A stretch of DNA of 58,286 nt from Armatimonadia bacterium (GCA_039679385.1 JBDKVB010000100.1:1-58286), one strand, 5' to 3'. Shown: positions 47,501 to 56,283, numbered from the stretch's first letter. Notes: generated by a model not told the origin, from the letters alone. Made by a program: numbers and translations.

Positions 47501-49078
47501 CAGGGCGGCGGACGCGTGATCTTCCTCGAGCAGGAGAACCCCATCGACGGCTCCGAGCTTCCGACGCCCCTCAAGGTGCTGCGGGAGCGACGGAACAACC
47601 GCGAGGTCCCCGGTTCGGGTGTGGGCGCTGGATATGCCTTCGCACAGGGCCTCGGTACTCCGATGCTCGCGGGTCTGGGCGCCCAGGACTTCAGCAATTG
47701 GGCGGGTGACCCGCCGACGGTCAAGAAGATGTGGGTGAAGCCGACCGGTGGCGGTCGCTCCTGGGTTGAGTGCGGTGACAACCTCGACTGCACGGCGCTG
47801 GTGGAGATGCCCTGCGGCAAGGGCCAACTTCTCGCCACTCAACTCCGCCTTGGAGCGAAGCTGGACGTGGAGCCTGCGGCGCGAGTTCTCCTCGCCAACA
47901 TGCTGCGCTACGCGGACGGCTATGAGCCGCCCTCGCGGTCGGTGGTGGTCTGGGCACCCGATCGACCGGACATCGCCAGGATGGTTGCGGACCTGCACTG
48001 CCGCCAGAGTCAGGTGGCGAGGCTGCAGGAGGCCCTCGACCCGGTCGCTCACCCGGTGCTGGTCCTGAGCGCATCACGCAGGAACCTGGAGGCCCTGCTC
48101 GCTCTGCGTCCTCAACTGGACCGCTACACCGAGGGCGGAGGCTGGGTGATGCTGTGGGGCCTTGAGCCGGACGGACTCGAGGCGTACAACAGCCTCCTCG
48201 GGACCCGCCACCTGATGCGCCCCTTCCGGATGGAGCGGGTCACGGTGGTGCCGGACCAACTGATGGCAGGACTGGGCAACCGCGACGTCGTCCAGTACTC
48301 CGCCGACACCCTCGCGGCGTGGACCGGAGACAAGTGGATCTCGCGCGATGTCTTCACCTACTGTGTGGACGGCGCGGACCTGGCCCCCTTCTGTCGCGTG
48401 CCGGGGCAGAAGAACGAACCCTACAAGCCGACCTTCGATGACAAGGACCCCTTCAACTGGGTCAACGGGATGACCGGTGACGAGTCCTGGCGCTACATCG
48501 TCCAGATCTGGCATGGCGACTGGCCGGCGAGCCGCTCGCCACCCTTTGAGTTCACGCTGCCGCTTCCGAGCAAGATCGAGAGCGTGCGGGTCTGGAACAA
48601 CGCCAACTACAACACAATCCGCGACCTCGAAGTGCAGCTCGACGGCAAGCGCGCTGCGACGATGGTGCTGCCGGATGCGACGGCCCTGTCCTCCGAGGTG
48701 CAATTGCAGGGAGCGACCGCTGAGCGCAGTGTCGGTCTGGTGGTGCGCAGCATCCGGACCCACCGGGAGATGCCGCTGGTCGGCATCGACAACGTGCAGA
48801 TTCTGCGCGAGCTGCCCGACTGGTACCGGGACCGTGTGTTCCCGCTGGTCAATGTCGGCGGGCTCGTGCGCTATCCGCGGGGCAAGGGCGGCTTCGTGCT
48901 GAATCAGGTCAAGGTGCCTGCGACGATGGCACCGGCTGAGTCGGCACCACAGCAGCCGGATGCGCAGGGCATCACCCGTCTTGCCGAGGCCGAGACGCCG
49001 CAGAACCTTGCCAAGAAGCAGCGCATCGTCTCGATCCTGCTCCAGAACCTGGGAGTGGCCTTCGAGGCGACGCCCTGA
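44591..49078 (+). CDS. Secreted GH2-family beta-galactosidase-like glycoside hydrolase (multidomain)
   Basis: 1495 residues. A signal peptide (residues 1-22) is followed by a carbohydrate-binding-like beta-sandwich (to about 200), then the GH2 sugar-binding domain (LKGVWQIARFDDPDMDQGTY ... WYRTRVEVPASLAGRSFSLH), the immunoglobulin-like domain and the TIM barrel. The acid/base Glu is in YSLENELLL (Glu635) and the nucleophile Glu in VMGEMSYF (Glu733). The C-terminal 700 residues contain a GATase/beta-galactosidase trimerisation-like alpha/beta region (LVVVGADFLQSGQS) and further beta domains. It should release terminal sugars such as beta-galactosides or glucuronides. GGAGGAG precedes the GTG start. 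Confidence 0.87.
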   Translation: MGRCARAVMVLSVLAMTVAVAAQPAYVWREAETADEANFDLKTSGGPPEVVSEGKLLVGSLTDQEVAEGKIGAGRQLVYNLKVAQAGSYHLWIRLGLEFVRAPLNWRIDQGEWKTISPQDLTTNLTALGTWYEIGWYDCGALNLTAGTHVLELLADKPNGKRFILALDVIALAQGNWQPDGPLKPDQEPDSDLDRQAAQQVFELPAAEGTGRQTLSLKGVWQIARFDDPDMDQGTYEPVREVPAAPHWRGIQVPSDLKASPLHHLAHRVWYRTRVEVPASLAGRSFSLHFGGTNWIASVLVNGQFVGWHKSTRIPWACDITSALKPGQTNEIWIGIKDGWYAIDAQYHKVTLDERRNLPMADTSFLKWTRFVAPLYPSTKGDTDGTVFGITDPISLVSTGRVYVENVFVQTAVASKQITAQVRLRNATDRAVEAAVKAEAVFDRSGQVERTLPAGTVQVPAGGTATVTLSSPWPEAKLWWPWQDPASMYRLHTSVSVAGTPTDTHDQRFGFREVTLDGIYVRINGVRCNFWNLLGGLDGDTPELALAHFRKGNNRFERFSADLGLGKLLGPRSAQLDWTDTHGIPGRLSTMVDGMFINYDLRNPVTWENFAEHTAQVVEAYRNHPSIVVYSLENELLLINGRLGYAGIMDQVEANARKYLVDVAHGLDPTRPCMLDGGGALADNSLEINCLHYAEAEHQYYPENAYTLERYDTGTTRNGAWWWDRKRPLVMGEMSYFSGTNASWAWVGGDSVFMGRDEARKGFARYLRSLMEGYRWNDVAMFFPWGGMDGFEDCWISMAPVAAFVREQNGSFSGGTELTRTLKVFNDTLSPAPVKFTWSLEMNGRRVLGGTQALTIEPGFAQQISLSGNLPQVTQRTPAQLVLEASQEGAPAFRDVKQLAFFPQGLSLSLKRPLFVLEAEPKLTDWLKGQGVAATQVTNLTAVTTPDGLVVVGADFLQSGQSVADFVRYAQGGGRVIFLEQENPIDGSELPTPLKVLRERRNNREVPGSGVGAGYAFAQGLGTPMLAGLGAQDFSNWAGDPPTVKKMWVKPTGGGRSWVECGDNLDCTALVEMPCGKGQLLATQLRLGAKLDVEPAARVLLANMLRYADGYEPPSRSVVVWAPDRPDIARMVADLHCRQSQVARLQEALDPVAHPVLVLSASRRNLEALLALRPQLDRYTEGGGWVMLWGLEPDGLEAYNSLLGTRHLMRPFRMERVTVVPDQLMAGLGNRDVVQYSADTLAAWTGDKWISRDVFTYCVDGADLAPFCRVPGQKNEPYKPTFDDKDPFNWVNGMTGDESWRYIVQIWHGDWPASRSPPFEFTLPLPSKIESVRVWNNANYNTIRDLEVQLDGKRAATMVLPDATALSSEVQLQGATAERSVGLVVRSIRTHREMPLVGIDNVQILRELPDWYRDRVFPLVNVGGLVRYPRGKGGFVLNQVKVPATMAPAESAPQQPDAQGITRLAEAETPQNLAKKQRIVSILLQNLGVAFEATP

Positions 49079-49103
49079 GGAAGGCTCCAAGAGGAGTGAG
49101 AGT

Positions 49104-51947
49104 ATGAGCCGCGCAGGGCTCGCGGTATGCCTGATCCTGGCAACGATCAGTCTCGCCGTGGCAGCGCAGGCACAGGTGACGCTGGAGACCGCCCGGATGC
49201 TGCTGGTGATCGGCGAGGATGGCGCCTGGCGCTCTGTGCTTGACCGCACGAGTAACCGCGGGTGCATGGCCGAAGGTGCGGCTCTGCCTGTGGCGAGGGT
49301 GACGACAGGTGCCAGCACCTTCGCGGCCTCGGGGGCGAGCTATGACGGTAAGCGGCTGTCGCTGCGCTTCGCCGGGACCGACACGGTGCTAACTTACGAG
49401 GTGAGCACGGCAGCCGACTGCCCTGTGCTGCGGCTGGTGGAGATCAAGGGCACTCGCCCGCAGACGGTGACGCTGCTGCAGCTCCCCTGTTGCATCACCG
49501 ACCAGATCGGCACCCGGCTCGATTGCGCCTGGGATGATCGAACGGCGGTGGCGCTGTTGTCGGCCTCGCAGCAAACGGACTGCGGCGCGAGCGGTGGCAA
49601 GTTCGCGCTCCTGCGAGCCTTCAGCCAGGACGCACCCGGGCCGAAGCTGGAAGGCGCCGCAGTGGCTGTGGTGGTCTGCCCCACCTCCGACTTCAAGCGG
49701 GTAGCTCGCGATCTGTCCCATGCCTGCGGGCTGCTCACCAACGAAGACGCCGACGGCACGCCGGTCAAAGACCTTGCCATGAGCCGTGGCTCCTACTGGT
49801 TCCTCACCTTCGGGGAGTCCGAGGTCGACCAGGTCGTCGACTATTGCGAGCGCAGCGGCATCAAGCAGGTGATGATCGCCTCGGGCTCCTGGTGCCGCAG
49901 TGTCGGCCACTACCTGTTCAACGAGGGGCGCTACCCCCACGGCAAGGACGGGCTGAAGGCGGTCGTGGACAAGCTCCATGCCCACGGCATCCTGGTCGGG
50001 ATGCACTGCTTCGTCTCGAAGGTCTCCAAGATCGACCCCTACGTGACTCCGGTGCCCGATCGACGCTTCTGGAAGGACCGCCAGACGGCTCTCGCCGCCG
50101 ACGTGACCGCCGACCAGACCACGATCGCGGTGAAGGACGACCTCAGCCAGTGGCCCGGGAGTCCCGTGTCGAAGCAGAAGACCTGGGAAGGCGGGGTCAC
50201 CAAGCACCAGGAGGTCATCCTCGGCGACGAGATCGTGCAGTACGAGAGCATCGACCCGTCGGGCAGCCGCTTCCTGGGCTGCAAGCGCGGAGCCTGGGGA
50301 ACGAAGGCCTCGGCCCACAAGACTGGCGAAGCGGCGGTCCACTACGGCGTGGATGGCTGCATCAACGGCTACATCATCGACCAGGAGACCACTCTCATGG
50401 CCGAGGTGGCCGACCGCATCGCCGGCATCTTCAACGACTGCGGCTTCGACATGGTGTACTTCGACGGCGGCGAGGACGTGAACACGCTGCGGTTCAACTA
50501 CTTCAGCGCGAACTTCCAGGAACAGACGATGCGCCGGTTCACGCGCCGGCCAATCATCCACATGGGCACGGTACGGCCGCACACGCTATGGCACTCCTAC
50601 GCACGAGCGGCGACCGTCGACACCTACCTCAACACGATTCATGGCAACATCCTCGCCGGCGTCCCGCTCGATAAGTGGCCGACGGTCCGCGACCACATCG
50701 ACAAGTCCGTGCGGCAGGTCGAGGCCTGGTGCAAGGATATGATGCCGGGTGAACTGGGCTGGTTCGGCATCTGGCCGCGCGAAGCCAACACCGACGGGCT
50801 GCAACTGGATGAAGTCGAGTACCTGCTGGGCAAGTCCCTGGCGCTGGATGCACCGATCTCGCTGGAGACCGGTTTCTCGCAGATGGAGTCGCACCCGCTG
50901 ACGCCGGAGATTCTCAAGCTCGTCCGCGAGTATGAGCGTCTGCGGCTGGCGGGGTCGGTGCCGCAGGAGACCCGCCGGAAGCTGGGCGAGATCGGCAGAG
51001 ACTTCGCACTCATCGAGGAACCGGGAAAGGTGAGCTTCGCATCGGTGACGCCGCTGAAGCTGACGGGAGCTCTGCAGGAGCTACGGGCCTGTGTCGGGAG
51101 TCTCGGCACCGGCAGCGTCGCGACAGTCTGGCACCCCTTGCGCGAGGGGCAACTGCTGATCCCGCTTGAGGCGTCGCAGGTCACGGCGACGAACCTTGTG
51201 GGAGAGCGGCTGGGAGTGACGGCGCAGAAGGGAAGCATCTCGGTCCCAATAGGCTGTTTCCGGACCACGCTCCTGTGCACCGGCCTGTCGCCGGACCGAC
51301 TCCGGCAGGCGCTGGAGAGCTCACAGCTCCAGATCAAGCCGCCGGCCCTGATCTTTGTGCAGGCCGAGGACTACAAGAGACTCGAAGGACACATGGCCCT
51401 GGGGTCGAAGGTTGGTGTCAGGGAGGCGGAGGCCTTTGGTGACGTGATCGTGTGCACCGGCCGGCAGAGCCGGGAGACACCACAGCCCTGGTATGCGGAG
51501 TACACGGTGCAAATCCCGCACGAAGGGCGCTGGACCCTCTGGGCACGGGTGCGCTACCCGAGCGGGACCGACGACTCCTTCGGGATCGTGACACCGCAAG
51601 AAGAGGTAACGCTCGGTGCTGAGCCGACCCTGGGGAACTGCGGCGCAAACGAGAAGAAGTGGCATTGGACGGGCCGCGGCGCAGGCACCACGACAGCGCC
51701 TCCCGGCCAGCCGATCACCTTCCGACTGCCCCAAGGTCCCTTCACCTTCCGCCTCTACGCGCGAGAAGGCCCGGGGACCGCAGTTTCAAATCCGCGACTC
51801 GATATGCTATGCTTAACGGACGACCCCGGTGTCGTGCCCACAGAGGAGGCTGCTCGGAAGTGGCTCGTGACTTCGGGCAAGCCCCGAAGCAGTGAGCACC
51901 CACTCGAGAGCAGGTGGTTAGCCCCGGCCGGGCTTCCCGCCCCCTAG
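49104..51947 (+). CDS. Large secreted glycosidase-like protein with TIM-barrel core
   Basis: 947 residues from the ATG at 49104 (GAGGAG upstream). A signal peptide (about 23 residues) is followed by a beta-rich domain, then a TIM-barrel region of the alpha-galactosidase type. That region has GIKQVMIASGSWCRSVGHYLF, KLHAHGILVGMHCFVSKV and DCGFDMVYFDGGEDV, whose Asp is in the place of a catalytic nucleophile. A beta insertion of about 70 residues (AADVTADQTTIAVKDDLSQW ... RFLGCKRGAWG) interrupts the barrel. The C terminus is a carbohydrate-binding-like beta-sandwich. The family is not firmly recognised. The gene lies 25 bases after the GH2 gene, so both probably act on the same glycan. Confidence 0.78.
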   Translation: MSRAGLAVCLILATISLAVAAQAQVTLETARMLLVIGEDGAWRSVLDRTSNRGCMAEGAALPVARVTTGASTFAASGASYDGKRLSLRFAGTDTVLTYEVSTAADCPVLRLVEIKGTRPQTVTLLQLPCCITDQIGTRLDCAWDDRTAVALLSASQQTDCGASGGKFALLRAFSQDAPGPKLEGAAVAVVVCPTSDFKRVARDLSHACGLLTNEDADGTPVKDLAMSRGSYWFLTFGESEVDQVVDYCERSGIKQVMIASGSWCRSVGHYLFNEGRYPHGKDGLKAVVDKLHAHGILVGMHCFVSKVSKIDPYVTPVPDRRFWKDRQTALAADVTADQTTIAVKDDLSQWPGSPVSKQKTWEGGVTKHQEVILGDEIVQYESIDPSGSRFLGCKRGAWGTKASAHKTGEAAVHYGVDGCINGYIIDQETTLMAEVADRIAGIFNDCGFDMVYFDGGEDVNTLRFNYFSANFQEQTMRRFTRRPIIHMGTVRPHTLWHSYARAATVDTYLNTIHGNILAGVPLDKWPTVRDHIDKSVRQVEAWCKDMMPGELGWFGIWPREANTDGLQLDEVEYLLGKSLALDAPISLETGFSQMESHPLTPEILKLVREYERLRLAGSVPQETRRKLGEIGRDFALIEEPGKVSFASVTPLKLTGALQELRACVGSLGTGSVATVWHPLREGQLLIPLEASQVTATNLVGERLGVTAQKGSISVPIGCFRTTLLCTGLSPDRLRQALESSQLQIKPPALIFVQAEDYKRLEGHMALGSKVGVREAEAFGDVIVCTGRQSRETPQPWYAEYTVQIPHEGRWTLWARVRYPSGTDDSFGIVTPQEEVTLGAEPTLGNCGANEKKWHWTGRGAGTTTAPPGQPITFRLPQGPFTFRLYAREGPGTAVSNPRLDMLCLTDDPGVVPTEEAARKWLVTSGKPRSSEHPLESRWLAPAGLPAP

Positions 51948-51963
51948 AACGGTGGAACTGGAA

Positions 51964-53259
51964 ATGGCCCTGATGAAGACCCTTGACGCACGCTCGCGAG
52001 ACCTGTCGGCTCTGGAGGCCCTGAGGCACCGGACCTTCGAGGAAGTGCCGACCGAGGTCGAGGACAGCGTGCGGCAGATTATGGAGGATGTGCGAGACCG
52101 CGGAGACGTAGCCGTGGTCGAGCACACCCGGAAACTCGACTGCCCGACCTTCACGGCGGAGCACCTGCCGATCACCGAGGAGGAGATCCAGGCGGCCTAT
52201 GCCGAAGTCGACGCGGCCTGGATCGGCGCCTTCCGGCGTGCTCGCGAGAATGTGCAGCGGTTCCAGGAGCGGGCGAAGCACCACTCGTGGCTGGAGACCT
52301 TCGACGGGCTCGTAATGGGCCACCAGGTGACCCCGGTCCGCTCAGCCGGAATCTACACTCCAGCCAAGCACGCGCCTTTGCCCTCTTCCCTACTGATGAG
52401 CGCGATCCCGGCGCGGGTAGCCGGTGTCGAGCGAATCGTCCTGGCGACCCCGCCTCGCACCGATGGCTCAGTGGACCCGACGATGCTGGTGGCGGCTGCG
52501 GAGTGCGGCGTCGATGAGGCCTATCGTATCGGTGGCGCACAGGCAATCGCGGCCCTGGCCTACGGGACCGAAACCATTGAGGCGGTCGTGAAGATCGTGG
52601 GCCCTGGTTCGCCCTGGGTCGCGGTGGCGAAGAAGCATGTGTTCGGAGTGGTCGGCATCGAGTCCCTCGCCGGGCCGAGCGAGTCACTGATCATCGCGGA
52701 CCGGCACGCGCAGCCTGATCTAGTCGCGGCCGACCTGCTCACCCAGGCCGAGCATACCGGCGATAACACGGTCATCCTTCTGACCGACAGCCCTGACCTG
52801 GCGGCGGCCGTGCAGACTGAGGTGGAAGCTCAGCTCTCCGAGTTGGGCCGCTCGGAGCTCACCCGGCGCTCGCTGGAGGAGTGCAGCCTGGTCGTGGTGA
52901 CGGAGACGCTGCGTCAGGCTGTGGCGATTGCCAACGACATCGCCCCGGAGCACCTGCAGATCCTGGTGCAGGACCCCTTTGACCTGCTGGAGGGGATCGA
53001 AAACGCAGGCTGCATCTTCCTCGGAGAGAAGGCGCCGGTGCCGCTGGGAGACTACGCAGCCGGGCCAAGTCACGTGCTGCCGACCTACGGAACGGCACGC
53101 TTCTCGTCGCCGTTGTCAGTCAATGACTTCCTGGTGACCTCGTCGGTCATCTACGCGAACTCCGACGGTCTCGATCGACTCGCTGGAGACGTGATTGAGC
53201 TGGCCGAGGGCGAGGGCCTGACCGCCCATGCTGAGGCCGTGCGTCGCCGGCAGCGATAG
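51964..53259 (+). CDS. hisD: Histidinol dehydrogenase
   Basis: Last step of histidine synthesis: oxidises histidinol to histidine in two NAD-linked steps, with zinc. The 431-residue product has YTPAKHAPLPSSLLMSAIPA, the signature IGGAQAIAALAYGTETI and VVGIESLAGPSESLIIAD. It also has AEHTGDNTVILLTDS with the conserved His, DIAPEHLQILV and SVNDFLVTSSVI. The ATG at 51964 (GGTGGA seven bases upstream) is preferred over an overlapping GTG at 51952. It follows the secreted glycosidase by 16 bases, so its transcription may partly come from that operon. hisB follows after 43 bases. Confidence 0.95.
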   Translation: MALMKTLDARSRDLSALEALRHRTFEEVPTEVEDSVRQIMEDVRDRGDVAVVEHTRKLDCPTFTAEHLPITEEEIQAAYAEVDAAWIGAFRRARENVQRFQERAKHHSWLETFDGLVMGHQVTPVRSAGIYTPAKHAPLPSSLLMSAIPARVAGVERIVLATPPRTDGSVDPTMLVAAAECGVDEAYRIGGAQAIAALAYGTETIEAVVKIVGPGSPWVAVAKKHVFGVVGIESLAGPSESLIIADRHAQPDLVAADLLTQAEHTGDNTVILLTDSPDLAAAVQTEVEAQLSELGRSELTRRSLEECSLVVVTETLRQAVAIANDIAPEHLQILVQDPFDLLEGIENAGCIFLGEKAPVPLGDYAAGPSHVLPTYGTARFSSPLSVNDFLVTSSVIYANSDGLDRLAGDVIELAEGEGLTAHAEAVRRRQR

Positions 53260-53302
53260 CAGACCTACTGAGCACCACCGACACCGCAAGCTGGAGGAAC
53301 TG

Positions 53303-53887
53303 ATGCGGACCGCAACCCTCAACCGCGAGACGAAGGAAACCCAGATCACGCTCACCCTGAACCTGGACGGCACCGGCGAGTTCGACATCGACACCGGCGT
53401 CGGGTTTTTCGACCACATGCTCTCCCACGTGGCCAAGCACGGGCTCTTTGACCTCACCCTCAAGGCCACCGGCGACCTGCACATCGATGCGCACCACACC
53501 GTGGAGGACGTGGGCATCGTCTTCGGCCAAGCCCTGGCGAAGGCAGTGGGCGACAAGAAGGGTCTCGTCCGCTTCGGGACCGGCATGGCGCCGCTCGACG
53601 AAGCGCTGGTGACCGTGGTCGTCGACTTCGGCGGGCGCTCACATCTGGAGTACGGCCTGATCCTGCCCACAGAGAAGGTGGGCGATTTCGACTCGGAACT
53701 CGCGCGTGAGTTCTTCATCGCCCTGGCTGCGAACGCCGGGATGGCGATTCATGTCATACAGCAGTCCGGCCGGAACACGCACCACATCCTGGAGTCGGCC
53801 TTCAAGTCCCTCGGACGAGCCCTGGATGAGGCGACCCAGATCGATCCGCGCAAGACTGGCGTGCCATCGACCAAGGGGGTCCTGTAG
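53303..53887 (+). CDS. hisB: Imidazoleglycerol-phosphate dehydratase
   Basis: Dehydrates imidazole-glycerol phosphate to imidazole-acetol phosphate in histidine synthesis. 194 residues, stand-alone (no fused phosphatase). Conserved motifs are GVGFFDHML, HIDAHHTVEDVGIVFG (metal ligands HHxxED), GRSHLEYGLIL and QQSGRNTHHILESAFKSLGRAL, ending in STKGVL. GGAGG is six bases before the ATG. It forms a hisDB operon with the preceding gene and is closed by the terminator at 54003. Confidence 0.95.
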   Translation: MRTATLNRETKETQITLTLNLDGTGEFDIDTGVGFFDHMLSHVAKHGLFDLTLKATGDLHIDAHHTVEDVGIVFGQALAKAVGDKKGLVRFGTGMAPLDEALVTVVVDFGGRSHLEYGLILPTEKVGDFDSELAREFFIALAANAGMAIHVIQQSGRNTHHILESAFKSLGRALDEATQIDPRKTGVPSTKGVL

Positions 53888-54002
53888 CCGAGACGAAGGC
53901 GCTCCTGCACCGAACCCCACTGCGGCGAGCAGGTCCGGCCCCCTGAGTTAGGGGTCTGACCGTGGCCTATCCCGACTCTCACTTCTGTCCTGGCAGAATC
54001 CC

Positions 54003-54050
54003 GGCGGAGGCGTGCGGCGTCTTGAGGACGCTCTTGCCTCCGCCTTTTTT
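54003..54050 (+). terminator. Intrinsic terminator after hisB
   Basis: GGCGGAGGC and GCCTCCGCC form a nine-base-pair stem. A second hairpin (GCGTC/GACGC) lies in the 24-base loop, and six T follow. It is 116 bases after the hisB stop and just before the perR promoter. Confidence 0.88.
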
Positions 54051-54060
54051 GCGGACGGGG

Positions 54061-54089
54061 TTGACATGCATAACCAGGCTATCTATAAT
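54061..54089 (+). promoter_or_regulatory. Perfect-consensus sigma70 promoter of perR, with AT-rich Fur/PerR-like site
   Basis: TTGACA (54061-54066), 17 bases, TATAAT (54084-54089). The bases after it (54084-54111) are markedly AT-rich in a GC-rich genome and include TAGGAATGTATCAC then ATTATC, an imperfect dyad of the Fur/PerR kind. This suggests autoregulation by the PerR-like protein; the box is not a perfect match. Confidence 0.75.
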
Positions 54090-54122
54090 TAGGAATGTAT
54101 CACATTATCAAAAGAGAGAGCC

Positions 54123-54563
54123 ATGACACAGCAGAGGCTGAGCGAGGCGACCAAGGGGACGGGGCGGAGCGTAACACGGCAGCGAGAGGCGATCCTCGAG
54201 TTCCTGCAGGGCACCACTTCGCACCCGACAGCGATGCAGATCTTCGACCAGGTCCGGGACGAGTTGCCCCATATCACCCTCGCGACAGTGTACCGAAACC
54301 TGGCGGTTCTGCAGGAACTGGGGCTGGTGCAGGAGCTGGAGGCGGGAACTGCGTCGGCCCATTTCGACGCTGTGGTGAGGGAGCATTGCCACGTTCGGTG
54401 CCTGGGCTGCGGGCGGGTCGACGACGTCGAGATTCCCGACCCGGAGAACCTGGACGAGAGCGCACACGTCGCAAGTGGATACACGATCACCGGGCATCAC
54501 CTTGTGTTTGAGGGGTACTGCCAGACTTGTCGCGAAGCAACACAACCCGATCAGACCAACTAG
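54123..54563 (+). CDS. Fur-family transcriptional regulator, PerR-like
   Basis: 146-residue metal-dependent repressor. The winged helix lies in the N-terminal half (HPTAMQIFDQVRDELPHITL with ATVYRNLAVLQELGL). A dimerisation domain follows with the structural zinc Cys pairs CLGC (93, 96) and CQTC (133, 136), and HCHVRC with His88 and His90. PerR proteins sense peroxide by oxidation of iron-bound His. Its position at the head of a rubrerythrin/superoxide reductase island supports the PerR assignment over Fur or Zur. GAGAG precedes the ATG, and the rubrerythrin gene follows after 12 bases. Confidence 0.85.
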   Translation: MTQQRLSEATKGTGRSVTRQREAILEFLQGTTSHPTAMQIFDQVRDELPHITLATVYRNLAVLQELGLVQELEAGTASAHFDAVVREHCHVRCLGCGRVDDVEIPDPENLDESAHVASGYTITGHHLVFEGYCQTCREATQPDQTN

Positions 54564-54575
54564 GAGGGACAGACA

Positions 54576-55148
54576 ATGGCTTTGAAGGGCTCGCAGACCG
54601 AGAAGAACATCCTCACAGCTTTTGCAGGAGAGTCGCAGGCCAGGAACCGCTACACCTACGCGGCCAGCAAGGCCAAGGCCGAAGGCTACGAGCAGATCTG
54701 CGCGATCTTCACCGAGACCGCGGACCAGGAGAAGGAGCACGCCAAGCGGCTGTTCAAGCTGCTCGAGGGCGGCGACGTGGAGATCAGCGGCGCCTTCCCG
54801 GCGGGGATCATCGACACGACCGCAGGCAACCTCAAGGCCTCTGCTGCCGGCGAGAACCATGAGTGGTCGTCCATGTATCCGGGCTTCGCCGAGGTCGCCG
54901 AGCAAGAGGGCTTCAAGGACATCGCGCGGATCTTCCGCTCGATCGCGGTTGCCGAGAAGCAGCATGAGAAGCGCTACCTGGCCCTGCTGGCCAATATCGA
55001 GGCCGGCAAGGTCTTCGAGAAGGACGCACCGGTCGTATGGCGCTGCCGCAACTGCGGATACCTTCACGAGGGTCCGAAGGCGCCGAAGGTATGCCCGGCC
55101 TGCGACCATCCCCAGGCACACTTTGAGCTCCTGGGCGAGAACTACTAG
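54576..55148 (+). CDS. Rubrerythrin
   Basis: Diiron peroxidase that reduces hydrogen peroxide to water with electrons from rubredoxin, typical of anaerobes. 190 residues. The diiron ligands lie at Glu19, Glu52/His55, Glu93, Glu96 and Glu127/His130, in the motifs [22 protein letters not shown] and AEKQHEKR. The C-terminal rubredoxin-like domain holds CRNCGY and CPACDHPQ (Cys157, 160, 173, 176). AGGAGGG is upstream. It is the first structural gene after the PerR-like regulator and presumably under its control. Confidence 0.95.
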   Translation: MALKGSQTEKNILTAFAGESQARNRYTYAASKAKAEGYEQICAIFTETADQEKEHAKRLFKLLEGGDVEISGAFPAGIIDTTAGNLKASAAGENHEWSSMYPGFAEVAEQEGFKDIARIFRSIAVAEKQHEKRYLALLANIEAGKVFEKDAPVVWRCRNCGYLHEGPKAPKVCPACDHPQAHFELLGENY

Positions 55149-55181
55149 ACGGGTGCAGAGCGCCCCGGCAAGAGCAACAGT

Positions 55182-55197
55182 CCCGGGCAAGCCCGGG
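55182..55197. other. Short GC hairpin before the superoxide reductase gene
   Basis: CCCGGGC and GCCCGGG around AA. It lies in the leader between rubrerythrin and the superoxide reductase gene and resembles the element at 23718-23733. It may set relative expression in the operon. Confidence 0.35.
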
Positions 55198-55226
55198 TAA
55201 TCTGACAGCGACGGAGGGAGACGCGG

Positions 55227-55619
55227 ATGGCTGACAAACTGGAAATGTACAAGTGTGCCGACTGCGGGGCGATTGTCGAGGTCATCGTGCCCTGCGACTG
55301 CGAGTCCTGTGATATCGACTGCTGCGGCGGTGGCATGGAGCTGCTGGAAGCCAACACTGTGGATGCGGCGACAGAGAAGCATGTACCGGTCATCGAGAAG
55401 ACGGCGTCGGGCTACAAGGTCAAGGTCGGCAGTGTGGCCCACCCGATGCTGGACGAGCACTACATCCAGTTCATCGAGCTGATCGCCGACGGCCGCTCCT
55501 ACAAGGCCTTCCTCAACCCGGGCGACGCACCGGAGGCCGAGTTCTGCCTTGAGGCAAGCGCCGTGACGGCTCGGGAGCACTGCAATCTGCATGGGCTCTG
55601 GGAGGCGAGCGCCGAATGA
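55227..55619 (+). CDS. dfx: Superoxide reductase, desulfoferrodoxin type
   Basis: Reduces superoxide to peroxide without making oxygen. 130 residues. The C-terminal catalytic centre has the expected ligands His52, His72, His78, Cys119 and His122 in [18 protein letters not shown] and CNLHGLW. The N-terminal desulforedoxin domain holds Cys10, Cys13, Cys32 and Cys33 but has an insertion of about three residues with three further cysteines (Cys23, 25, 28), which the usual domain lacks. GGAGGGAG lies before the ATG. The TGA overlaps the start of the ferritin gene (ATGA), so the two are translationally coupled. Confidence 0.9.
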   Translation: MADKLEMYKCADCGAIVEVIVPCDCESCDIDCCGGGMELLEANTVDAATEKHVPVIEKTASGYKVKVGSVAHPMLDEHYIQFIELIADGRSYKAFLNPGDAPEAEFCLEASAVTAREHCNLHGLWEASAE

Positions 55620-56143
55620 TCAGCGCCAAGATGCAGGACGCCTTCAACGAGCAGATCAACAAGGAGCTGTACTCGGAGTACCTGTACCTGGCGATGGCGG
55701 GGTACTTCGACTCACTGGGACTGAAGGGGTTTGCGAACTGGATGCGCGTGCAGGTGAAGGAAGAGCGGACGCACGCGATGATGATGTACACCTACCTCAA
55801 CGAGGTCGGCGGCCGAGCCCACATGCTGCCGATTGAGGGCCCGCCGAACGAGTGGGAATCGCCGCTCGCCGCCTTCAAGCACGTGCTGGAGCATGAGCAG
55901 TTCGTGACCTCGCGAATCCACAACCTGGTGAACATGGCGACCGAAGAGAAGGACCACGCGAGTGTCGCCTTCCTGCAGTGGTTCGTGACCGAGCAGGTTG
56001 AGGAGGAGGCCAGTGCGACCGAGATCGGCCTCGAGCTGAAGCTCATCGGCGACAATGGACAGGGGCTGCTGATGAAGGACCGGGAACTGGCGACGCGCAT
56101 CTTCACTTTGCCGGCCGAGGCTGTCGGCGCCGGCGTGATCTAG
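55616..56143 (+). CDS. Ferritin (FtnA-like, non-heme)
   Basis: Iron storage protein that oxidises and stores Fe(II), removing Fenton-reactive iron. 175 residues. Ferroxidase ligands fall at Glu17, Glu50 and His53, with further conserved positions at Glu94 and Gln127, numbering that agrees with E. coli FtnA. The motif [16 protein letters not shown] is typical. Its ATG overlaps the superoxide reductase stop. It is the fourth gene of the stress island, and the coupling to superoxide reductase makes functional sense. Confidence 0.93.
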   Translation: MISAKMQDAFNEQINKELYSEYLYLAMAGYFDSLGLKGFANWMRVQVKEERTHAMMMYTYLNEVGGRAHMLPIEGPPNEWESPLAAFKHVLEHEQFVTSRIHNLVNMATEEKDHASVAFLQWFVTEQVEEEASATEIGLELKLIGDNGQGLLMKDRELATRIFTLPAEAVGAGVI

Positions 56144-56170
56144 TCCAGGCAACTACCGGAAGCAGCACAC

Positions 56171-56228
56171 GGGGGGACGACGCTCCGGGCCGAACCGGGG
56201 CAGCCTCAGGAGTCGGCGTCGTCTCCCC
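56171..56228 (+). other. Long hairpin after ferritin
   Basis: GGGGGGACGACGC (56171-56183) pairs with GCGTCGTCTCCCC (56216-56228), 13 positions with one G-T pair, around a 32-base loop. No T-tract follows. It separates the ferritin gene from the next small gene and could be a partial terminator. Confidence 0.45.
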
Positions 56229-56283
56229 TGTGCATCTGATGGCTCCGGACCCTTGCATGTCCAAGAGCCCCGGGGTGAGCTGA

